Assembly: GCA_963995525.1 (NCBI GenBank)
Contig: OZ023211.1
Coordinates: forward strand, 54,140,189 to 54,204,188
Length of the DNA: 64,000 nucleotides
Direction of reading: 5' to 3'
Origin: Escarpia spicata
Lineage: Eukaryota; Annelida; Polychaeta; Sabellida; Siboglinidae
Under the pieces are notes generated by a model. That model was not told where the DNA came from. It saw only the letters and a list, made by a program, of their open reading frames with translations, and ran no database searches. Each line of letters begins with the position of its first letter. Positions within the stretch are counted from its first letter, which is position 1. This document shows, one piece after another, positions 32,301 through 44,000 of the stretch. The position numbers and the translations under genes are program-made.

Positions 32301-35300
32301 GTGCTACAAATAGTATAAGAACAAACTAACCACAATATTAAGAAATGCTGAAAAAAATCTATTATAAAGGGCTATTGGATGAACAGAAACAAAATATGAA
32401 GGAAACGTGGAAGATTTTAAATACTATTATTAATAAACGTCAAAATTAATCTTCTTATCCTGACTACTTTGTAAATGATGACACAAGAATTACAGATAAG
32501 AGTGACATAGCAGATGGTTTTAACACTTTCTTTGCAAACATTGGCCAGCAGCTGGCTGCTAAAATAGAGCCACCTGAAAATAGTGCATCAGTTCATGACT
32601 ATCTTAAAACAGAACTAAAACAGTCTGTTTCTAAACCCGATCAGTGAAGTAGAGGTCATAAACACTGTTAACGCATGCAAAAACAAAGCGTCCATGGATA
32701 CTAACGATATAAACATGGTTATCATAAAAAAAAGTTATACAACCCATCACTAGACCATTGACCACTATATTTAACAAATCAATTGAAACTGGAATTTTTC
32801 ATTCCAGCATGAAAGTAGCCAAAATTATTCCAATATTTAACAATGGCTCAAGAGCAGAATTCAATAATTATAGACCAATATCTCTGTTATGCCAGTTCTC
32901 AAAAATACTTGAACAATTGTATAGTAACAGACTTGACCAATTTATAGAAAATAACAATGTCCTATCAAAGAGTCAATATGGCTTTCGACCATCAATGTCC
33001 ACTTCACATGCATTACTTGATTTGGTGGAAGAAATTATTACATAAATAGATAAAAAGAAACATACTCTGGGTGTCTTCGTTGATTTAAAAAGGCATTTGA
33101 CACAGTAAATCATTCTATACTAATAGAAAAACTGAAATTCTATGGTGTCCGTGGTATAGCAGAAAAATGGATTGAAAGTTATTTACATGACAGAAAACAG
33201 TTTGTAAAGATAGGCGACCATTGTTCTAGCCTCTTAGGCACTTCACGTGGTGTACCGCAGGGGTCTGTATTAGGGCCTAAACTCTTTATCTTGTATATAA
33301 ATGATATATGCAATGTGTCTCAATTACTGAAATTTGTGTTGTTTGCTGATGACACTAACATATTGTACTCTGATGAAAATATACTCAATCTTACAAGGGT
33401 TGTAAATCGTGAACTGGATAAACTGTATACATGGTTCACTGTAAATAAACTGTCACTCAATGTATCAAAAACAAATTACATAATCTTTGGTAACTGTAAA
33501 TTAAATTGTAACCTAGATATTAGAATTCACAATAATCAAATTGCCAGTGTTAATAAGACAAAATTCCTTGGAGTTTTGATTGACGAAAAGCTGGATTGGA
33601 AAAAAACATATAATTTGTGTCAAGACTAACCTTTCTAGAATAACTGGAGTTATGTACAGGGCAAGTCAAGTCCTGGAAACCAAAAGCCTATTTGCACTAT
33701 ATATTATTCACTGTTTTTTACCAATACTTACTTATTGCTGTGAAATTTGGGGAACCACATATGGTACCACTGTATACTGTATTACTATACTTCAAAAAAG
33801 GTGGTTAGATTAATGTGTGGTGTCAACAGATTGTGTCACACTAGTATGTTATTTCACCGATATCGAATATTGAAATTGAAAGACTTGGTAGATTTGAAGA
33901 TCCAGTTAATTCTGTTCAAGAGCTTTAACAATATGCCAATACCTACCAATGTGCAAAGCCTGTTTACCAAAAACACCACATTACATTCTTCTCGATTAGA
34001 ATGTCAATATGTACGTCAATGTGTGAGAACTAATGTCAAATCACGGTGTCTATCAATTTACGGTGTACAAATTTGGAATTCATCACCTATCAACATGGCA
34101 AAAGTGCCAAATTTCCGCTCATTTGTTAATCAGTTAAAAACTAATATGATTAGCAAATATGATATTACTGTATGATTTTCTGGTGTAACAGTTTACATAC
34201 ACAGTATCATTCTGTTACAATTATGTATGCGAAACTCTCCATTATTAGTATGACACTTACTATTACTGTATTGCTTAGTAGTAAAGCTAAAATAGCATAT
34301 GTTACAGTAGATTTACATAAACTCTAACAGTTGTATATACGTTATCACAATGATTCATATACGAAACAATGTAATAGGGGTATACGAATATATAAGATAA
34401 TTCTTCAGTATACCCCTTTTTCTAACACTAAACTGTCTCTGTTACGCTAATCTGTATTATGTGTTGGAAAATAAACATATTGATTGATTGATTGAAGTCT
34501 CATTCTTACCTACCTGTGTCCAGACCACGGGTGGACCGCGCCATAATTCATAGACTACCCCCTTCGCCTACTCCTGCACAATGATTCTCTACTGTGCCCT
34601 CCATACATAGAAGCGCAAAGTGCAAGAAATACAGCTGGAAGTTACCAATAATCACGAAACGTGTCGTTATTCTGGGTGACTCAAACTTTTCTAGGATTAC
34701 AGAATCGAAGGAACGAGACATCCAAGTAGACAGCTACCCTGGAGGCAAAATTAGGAATCTTGAACAGATGATGATGCATTCCGCAGAGACAGACGGCATA
34801 CATCCAGAGATTGTGATCCTATCGGTGGGAATCAACGACAGAGCGAACAAACCAAGTGTGACGACCATCCCTAATTTGCGAAGGATGGCGGCTCGAGCAG
34901 GCAAGTGTTTTCCTCACTCAATCATCGCCATACCTGAAACAAACTTTTCTGACAGATTACCTCTGGTAGAACAAGAATACATTATCAGAACTTCGGAGAG
35001 CCTACTAGACATTAAGGGCATTGTTGTAATACCTAAATTAGAGGAGTCATCGTTCAAGACAAACACATCAGACATCATTCATTGGACACCAGAAACAGCG
35101 AACAAAATGCTAACACATTGGTTGTGCCATTTAAACTAAGAAACATTGAGGGCAACCATACCGCACAAAACAAGTCCAATGATCTGCGCAATCCCACGAT
35201 TATCAACTTAAGCCATCTAGTGTTATCTGAAACACAGGCGGAAATCCAAAATTTCGGATTACAATTTATACCAACACCTCATACAAATGATGCAGAAGAC

Positions 35301-38300
35301 ACGCAGACGTCTAACAGGCGTTTTGCTAGACATATCCAACTACGATATTTTTTTCACGGAACGAAATCAACAAAATTAAAAGAACTTTACAGCAAAATCA
35401 ACCTAGAATCTACCTTGCCACAATGAGGACATTAACTCTAAATTGGAACAACTGAAAGATTTTAGCTCGATAACTAACAAACACCGGAACAGTGTTGGTA
35501 ATTGGTCAGAGTCGCAATTGGCGTCGATTTCGGCACTCAAGAGAAACCCATCTATTATTATTAAACCTGCTAATAAAGGCTCGGCCACAGTAATCATGTC
35601 TAAAGAAAACTATGTCGCAGAGGCGAATCGACAGCTTGCGAACAAAAAACATTATGCTAAACTAGACACATCGGTCTATCCACAAGCCGCAGTCCGCATT
35701 TCAGCAACACTAGACAGATTACGACAAACAGGCTACATATCCAAGAAGCAACGAGATTATTTAGAGCCACCGGATACACCTCGACCACGTCTGCGCTATA
35801 TATTACCCATAAAAATAAATGGCCTCAGTCTCAGATGCCTCCAGGACGACTGATCATATCCGATTGCAACAGCGAATCATATAAAATAGCTGAGTATATT
35901 GACTATTTTTTAGCCCCATTGGCAGTAACACATGCTTCGTATGTTAAAAACACTACAGACTTCATTGATAAAGTGACTAAAATCGAAATTCCTAGTGATG
36001 CGCTACTGTTCTCCATGGATGTAGAAAGCCTGTACACCAATATTGACAATATTTCGGGGACTGAAGCAGTAAGACAGGCTTTTTTTTACGAAACCCGGAT
36101 TTTGACCGCCCAGACGCAGACATTTTAGAACTACTTAAAATGTCCTTAGAACACAACGACTTTTTATTCGGATCAAACTGGTACCTTCAAATTTTCGGCA
36201 CTGCAATGGGGAAACGATTTGCCCCCAACTATGCCAATCTTTTTATGGCTCAGTTGGAGAAACAAGCACTAAGGAAATGCAACAAATTACCATTAATCTA
36301 TTTACGATACTTGGATGATATTTTCGGAATATGGACACATGGGAATGATGAATTCCTAGTTTTCTTGGACAATAAAATAGCCATCAAAATTGCGTAAAAT
36401 TAACGTCAGTTACGAGTAAATACTCAATAGATTTCTTGGACACTACGATCTTTAAAGGCGAACGCTTTAATTCGACGAGGCATCTTGACAGCAATGTTTA
36501 CTTTAAACCAACAGATATACATCAACTATTGTACAAAGACTCGTTCCATCCGAAACATACTTTCTCTGGTGTACTCAAGTCGCAACTATTACGATTTCAC
36601 AGGATTTACAACAATAAATCAGACTTTGAGGAAAAGCATTACCCTAGCGGACATTAAAAATCAGAACAGGAAAGAACAAGCTGTGAAATGTCAGGTGAAA
36701 AGGTATCTAGCCTGTACGGTATTTGTCGACTTCACAGCTATTAACAACACAAGGAGGTTACCACAGGACAAAATCAACAATTGCGGAACATCCAGCGTGG
36801 TTTACCTAATTACCTGCAACGGCTGCCCCGCAAGATACGTGGGTGAGACTGGCAATCAACTCAGAACACGTCTAAATAATCACAGATCGGACATACGACA
36901 TCACAACGACACACAAGTGGCCAAGCATTTTAACGGAGCCGGTCACCCAATATCCGATTTGCATATTACAATCTTGGAATCAGGGCCATTTTCTAACGTC
37001 GCCTCACTGGAAATCATTTACAGACGAAATTGTGAATCAAAATGGATTACAAGACTTAAAACTACGCAGCCAGGGGGACTGAATGTTAGAGAGGACTCTT
37101 GATATTATACCTTTTGTGATTCGCTTCTCCTATCAGGGACGAACAATTGCTAAACTAGCTAAAGCCACCTATAAACTGCTACAAACCGCGTATCCAGAAA
37201 TATACACGCCGAGATTTATAACAGCATTCTCAAAGAACAAGAACATGAAAGATATGCTGGTGGCCACCAAATTACAATGAACAATGGACTTCTACAGAAC
37301 AATGACCTTAGCGCTTAGGACACTGTGAGACGTCGTAGTGTTAGTGCAATTGTGTAGTTGTTAGGGGGATTAGGCTGCATGTGGGGTTGTCGGGTTGCAG
37401 CAGTGCTGGCTCGTACGGCTTCACATGTTTCCGTCTCCTGTACAACTATGCTAGGATATATATATTTCATGCACAATTTAATGGCTTATTTTGTTTTTAC
37501 AGATTTACCGTCCGGAATAATTACTGAATACCCATGTATTAATTATTAGTAACAGGACACGTGTTTGTGGAAGTGTGGGGTGGTCAGCAGTAGCGTCTCT
37601 GTGGACAGCACCACGACTTCGCAATCCCGTGTTTACTGTAATTTCAGCACATACCTTCGTACGGCCACCGTATGTTTTTTAAATGCAGCATCGTCCCCTC
37701 TGATTCAGATGAACACCATCGTGTGTGATTGTATATGTATATGTATGTTTAAAAAATATATATATAATAAATATGTAATCATCTCTGTTATTTAACAGGA
37801 CAGATGAGGGTAACCCCCGGTTACTATCCTCAGACTTGTCCAATTGGTCATTGTTTAATGTTCAGTGGCATGGGAATTTAACGGCTGAATGCATCCCTGT
37901 GCCATGACTGGATAATCACGCATTCTCGTCTTCGTTGTAGACCGATAGTTGTTATTTGGATGTACCATTAATCATACATGTTTTTCTTTTTTAGGTTTAT
38001 TTACAATTTTTTTTGGGCAGAGTAGACCATCTACCCGTAAGGACTAAACTGATTTTATCAACTGTCTTGGTTTAGGGTTCACATTCGCCACTTATACTCC
38101 GTTGCCAATGCATTAGGGTCTTCGTTCATGTTCCAAATCCTTAACAGAGGATACTTAAGCCCAGTACACCCATTTTCCTAAACTACTACTAATACTAATA
38201 CTAATACTAATACTAATACTACTACGTTTGGTATCATTTGAAAGGATGCACTTTTTTTATTCTAGCTATTCATAGAACAGACCTATAATCGTGCCGTTTT

Positions 38301-39482
38301 CGGTGTTCTATACAGTTCCGAACGATGTTGGCGGCGGGTATTCAGTACAATAATCTTCTGATTGCGGCGCTGTTTTCCTCATTTACATAAGTTCAGACAT
38401 GCGCACTGCACCATTTCTTGATTTCATGTAATAAGCTCCACCCACTTTTAAGCTGCAACGAAACTGATGTGCCTTGATCGCAGCAAAGCCGATCTCTATC
38501 TACGTCGGCGTGACGTCACAATAACGTACGCCAACCAACGGGTTGCGTTGATTGGTTGATATACGTGATTGTGACGTCACGTCCACTTCGCGTATGTCAT
38601 TTTAGCAGCCGTTTGAAAGTGGGTGGAGCTTGTGTCATGAAATCAGATAGTGGTGCTTCAATCGGTAGATTGGTGAACTGTGTCGACGAAACAACGTCGT
38701 TCGCAGTGTCTAAGACACCGGAATCGGCACCGTTGTATATCCGTTTATAGTTTATATTAGGACTGATTATCAGGAAACAATTTATATATATATGAATAGC
38801 AGAAATCGTAAGCTTTCAAACGATATCAAGATTATTTGGTTCGGACGAACCGTAATGGTAAAAGCAATCGTTCAAAAAAGCATCTTTAGGTCGTGTTTTC
38901 AATTGTTCATTTTTCGCTCGCTTATCTATTTTTGGTACTAGTAATAATAATTACAACAGTGAATGCATTAACGCGTTCTGACGTCGGCGTATACGCGCTG
39001 CTGCCGTCTACTTCTACAGATAGCGACCTCCTACCGACAGAGCGTATTTGGAGATGTCCCACACCCGCAAGTAGCCGTCCGTGTCTCCCGTGATCAGATA
39101 GCGGTTGAGCGAGTCGGTGGCGACCGCACCCACGGCCTCCCCGACCGTGTGCACTGCGCAGTACTGCCTGATGAGACTGCCGCTCAGGTGGACCGACCAG
39201 AACCGCATCCAGCCGAAGTTGTTGGCGATTACCAGGCTGCCGACATTCGGCCTGGTCGGGCGGGTCTGCGAATAGGAAAATAAGCTTCGTTTACTTATGG
39301 ATGTTCGCCTGCACTTTCACTCGGCCTCTCTCCACTTCCGCACATTTCGTTCGCTTCCAACATCACTCATTTCCTCACTTAATCCATCAATTTGTTATTA
39401 TTTCCTTCTTGCCCTTCCCTTTCGCCGCCTCATCCTATTTCCCACCCACCTCTCTCTCCCTCCATGTGTGTATGTGTAAGTG

Positions 39483-39550
<68 letters not shown>

Positions 39551-40962
39551 TGTGTATATGTGGGGGGTGGATGGGGTCTGCGTGCGTGCGTGCTCAAAAG
39601 GCAGACATTTGTATAACAGGGGTAAAACCACATTTAGATTTTACATAGACGGCCATTACGATTTTCTTGACAATTTCACAGCATATTTAACCTCCATTGA
39701 TATAAATGCTGCGGAAAACTCGTGAAATTCTCATACCAAATTTTTCAGAAAAATTCACCCAAACCTGACACCCCTCAATTTCGCCCCAATCTGGTGACGG
39801 ATTTTGAAATGTTGGTACGTGCTGCAAAATAGCCACTGTGCGAATACGCGAGCGACTAGAGTATATTTATTGCTATCTTGTGAAAGATGTAATGCAGTAG
39901 TACATTCAGTATTCACTGGACTAACATGTGCCATGTCAAAGTGCTCGAAAAAAATTCACACATCACACCAAAACGGTATTTTCAATTCTTTCGGTGGGTA
40001 ATGGCGGACGAATCCGTAATGTGGTCTTACCCCAAACAACAGATCACTGTAATGGTCTAGGTCGATTAACGTACTAAAATGACTCCATCTTGAGCTTACC
40101 CTAGAATTCAAGATGGTGTCCGAGACAGCGACGACACGTGGTTATTTAGCTCTTCTGCTGAACAAATATCATACACTTCTATACTTCTGAATATAATATG
40201 ATTTTACGAAAAACTGTCACTTTTTACATTTAACTTTATCACCATCATTACAATGACTGCTCATCGCTGAATGGGCGATAATGGAGTGAGCGGCAATGAT
40301 CCTCATCCGGATCCCCAACTGAGACCCAATTATTGTGCCTATATACTATGAACAGCCACCTTGAGGAAAAGTATCTTCTCTATCGCCTGTTTGTTCTTGT
40401 TGATGAGCTGCTCGAACCTGGAGGGCATGTGTGTGCGTCTCAGCTGCAACTTGATACACGACATCGACTCAGCCTTCGTCAGAGGCCGGATGACGGTCTC
40501 GATCCTCGCGTCCGGATGGCGGTGGCGGTCCGACATTGCGCGGCGTATGGTCTCTCTACGGCAGGAGCAAACTCATAACTCAGAATCAATTGTCCTATCC
40601 GTCACGTGACATATTGCCTAGCAACAAGACCAAACCTTCAAATTGGATGCCGAACATGTGGTGCAGTAGAACATTCCTTCGTATATATTATATTATGTTG
40701 TAACTCAAACTGTTTTCTTTGCGAACGTCAAGTTCACGTGACCTCTTGAAATGAATGTAGGATATTTTGAAAACATTTAACGTTAAACTCGTAGGTTCAT
40801 AGATTAATCCCTGAATGTTTGGCGCCAAAGATAAAAGCCGTCTAGAAGAAAAACCTTACCATGTACACACAAACGCACACGCACACAGGTACACGCACAC
40901 ACGCACACATGCGTGTATGTATATATATATATATATATATATACAGTGTATATATATATACA

Positions 40963-41012
<50 letters not shown>

Positions 41013-44000
41013 GCGAACTTATGCGATCATGCTTTAGTTGGACATGATTGACTATCACACAAAAACAAGTTTAAAACCAAATAGAAGAATAGACTGACAC
41101 AGCCTGGTGCCCCTCTCTTTACCTTTCGGAGTGCGCCGATCTACCGACGCGAGGAACGGATGGCGAATTATGTTGTAGTGACCTGGGGCCTTCTGACAAG
41201 TCTGAAGAGTCCGAGCTCTCGTCGTCAGGGTCGGCCAGATTCACTGAAGACATGTCGCTAACATTGGTTGTCGACGTTTTGCCAACATCGAGTTGCGATT
41301 TGCTGGTTGTATCGAGTTGCGATTTGCTGTCTACACTGGTTGACGACTTGCTGCCGACGTCGAGTAGAGATTTGCTGGCGACATCGAGTAGCGATTTGTT
41401 GCCGACATTGGTTGACGACTTGCTGCCGACGTCGAGTAGAGATTTGCTGGCGACATCGAGTAGCGATTTGTTGCCGACATTGGTTGACGACTTGCTGCCG
41501 ACGTCGAGTAGAGATTTGCTGGCGACATCGAGTAGCGATTTGTTGCCGACATTGGTTGTCGATTTGTTGCCGACATCGAATAGCGCCTTGTTACCGACTT
41601 TGCTTGTCGACCTGCTGCCGACATCGATTGTTGACTTTTTGCCGACATTGGTTGTCTTGTTGGCCTCCTTGGCGACTGTGACGGTGTCGGAGCTGGACGC
41701 TGCAAACCGGCTGCGAGGGATCTGATGCCGGATGCTGACTGCCGGGTTGATCCGGGAGATCACCTGCGCAGTGAGTGGGTCGGTGGGTGGGTGGGTAGGT
41801 CGGTGGATGGATGGCTGGATGGGGAGGAGTGAGTGCGTGTGTCGGTGTGTGGGTGGGTGGATGGGTGGGTGGGTGTGTGGATGGGTAGGTTGGGATGGGT
41901 GGGTTGGGCTGGGTGGGTGTATTGGTGGATGTGTGGATGGGGACATGGGTTGGTTGGTCGTTTAGTACGTTGATGGTGTCGGTGAATGGAACAGTGGGTG
42001 GTAGCATTTATTATACGTTACTTGTTTGAAAGCATGTTCGCCAAACAATTCCCGCGACCAGAATTTATTTTTGTCGCAGCCAAAATAGGTTATAAACCGC
42101 CGATATAGAAGGTCACTTGATACGAATACAAGGCATGCGTACTCGATGCACTCACTAGACACGCCCATCTACTACGCCCACTAGCAACGACTAGAAACGC
42201 CCACCAAACATACCCACAAGACACGCCCACTCACCTGTCGGGTGTTGATGCACCAGATGAGAACCTCGCCGTCGTAGGAGCCGGTGACGATGAGGTTTGG
42301 CGGGTGGAAGGCCATGGCCGTGATGTCGTCCTTGTGCAGGCGATCCCAGTGCCGCACCGTCACGTGGTCGTCCGGGTAATCGAGGTGCATCCAGACGCGC
42401 CGATCCCAGCCGGCCGTCAGGATCTTGTTGGGCAGCCAGATGATGGACGTGATGTCCAGTCGAGCGACCACCGTCAGCTCCCGCATCAGGCCACCGTTGT
42501 TGAAGTTCCACACGCGCAGGATGCCCTGCAGATCACGGGGCGCCGCGGTTACAGCATTATACATTTCCTTAGTCGAGTCGTCAACGGACAGTGGAGTGGT
42601 GCTCAAAGCTCCCGTTCAACCCCTCCAATATTAATTTCGTTTCGGCGCCTATGCTCCCGGATATCGCAACTCAGAAGTTGACAGATACACAGCAGCAACG
42701 AGCGCTCACAAATGTAATTAATTAAAGTATGATTTCTTATATTTTGATTTCATAAACCATTATAGCTGGGTCAACAACGTCACGAATCTGAGTCTTTGAT
42801 GTCCAAATAAGAATTGTGTGAATAGTTTAAATAAGTGTTTGATGCTCGCAGTTTTGAGTGGGATACAACAGGGATCAGTACTGGGACCTATATCAAGTGT
42901 TTAGAAGGATTACACGTGATGGAGATAGACAGCATTTACAAGATGATCTTGACACGTTGATCAAAAATTAATGGTCTGAAAAGTGGCAAATGTTGTTAAA
43001 TTTTGAGAAATGTAAATATCTCCATATAGGACATGGGAACGAAGATGTACAATACACAATGTACTAAGTACTACTGTAAAAGAAAAGGACTTAGTGTTAA
43101 CCATTAGTGCTGATATGAAGGTTTCAGAGCAGTGCGGAATTGCAGCTTCAAAGGGAAATCAAATCCTTGGATTAATTAGGCGAAATGTAGCGTATAAGGA
43201 AAAAGAGCTAATAATACCGCTGTACAAAACAATAGTTAGGTATCATTTAAAATATTGTATACAAGCGTGGAAGCCATATCGCAGGAAGGACTTATATATA
43301 TATATATATATATATGCTAGAAAGAGTACAGAGGAGAGCGACTAAAATTATATCAAAACTAAGGGATCTTAGTTATGAAATACGCCTAAAAGAATGTGGC
43401 TTAAGACCAGGAGATTAAGAGGAGATCAGATAGAAGTGTTGAAAATATTGAATGGGTACAAAAATTTTGATAGAAATATTATTTTCTCAGTTAAGAAAGA
43501 TAGAAGGACCAGATGACATGAAGTTACATTAGCAAAGGAGCAGTGTAGATTAAATATAAGAAAGTTCTAATTTTCACAAAGGACTGTAAATGAATGGAAC
43601 AGACTATCTGCTGATTATTTGCTGATCGTGTGGGTGCTAGTAGCGCGAATATGTTTAACAATAAAATCGACACATACCTCAGAAGGGCGGGATACAAGTC
43701 GATAAAAGGGTTGGGCTCTCGATAACCCAAAGGGCTTCCTTGTCCACCTGCCATCTAGAGTTTATTTCTTTGGGTTGAGTGGCAATTTTGCTAAATCTTG
43801 TTAAAGAGTAGTGCGGAACAAAATGCACTGCGGAGCAAAGCGCACGCCTGCTCTATCTTGCAGATCCAACTTCTTGTGCCGCTGTTTACCAATCCACGTA
43901 TACAGCACGATGCCAAATCATTTCAGTTACGTTCGTTTTAAAAGACGCTGCACCCTAAGTAATGTCCATCAATTTGAAGTTATTGGCACTATTTTTTATA

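Larger units (their letters stand above)
29480..34495 (+). mobile_element. Two-ORF LINE (Jockey/CR1-like), nearly full length, decayed
   Basis: A 5' Ser/Thr/Pro-rich region and coiled-coil ORF1 (30380-31054) is followed by ORF2 with an AP endonuclease (31111-32313), an inter-domain region and a reverse transcriptase (32650-34175). The 3' end has an (ATTG)n-type tail (TATTGATTGATTGATTGA, 34477-34494). There is an internal stop in ORF1 at 30552 and several frameshifts in ORF2, so it is inactive. It lies in plus orientation inside an intron of the minus-strand WD40 gene, antisense to it. Confidence 0.85.
34500..37290 (+). mobile_element. Penelope-like element with N-terminal SGNH-like domain and GIY-YIG endonuclease
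   Basis: In order it has an SGNH-hydrolase-like region (34594-35139), the PLE RT N-terminal segment (35130-35426), RT core pieces (35443-36657), a GIY-YIG endonuclease (36660-37090) and an RT-thumb-like segment (37083-37280). At least six frame changes show decay. It lies directly after the (ATTG)n tail of the previous LINE. No terminal repeats were identified. See the findings for the unusual domain content and order. Confidence 0.78.
27086..39034 (-). other. 12-kb intron of the WD40 gene, filled with transposons
   Basis: It holds the CTCCAAYTGCA degenerate repeats (27400-28560), the (TAC)n tract, a two-ORF LINE, a Penelope-like element and a foldback element. No host exon was recognised. 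A missed small exon is possible, because exons 6 and 7 join in phase 0 without other proof. Confidence 0.55.
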
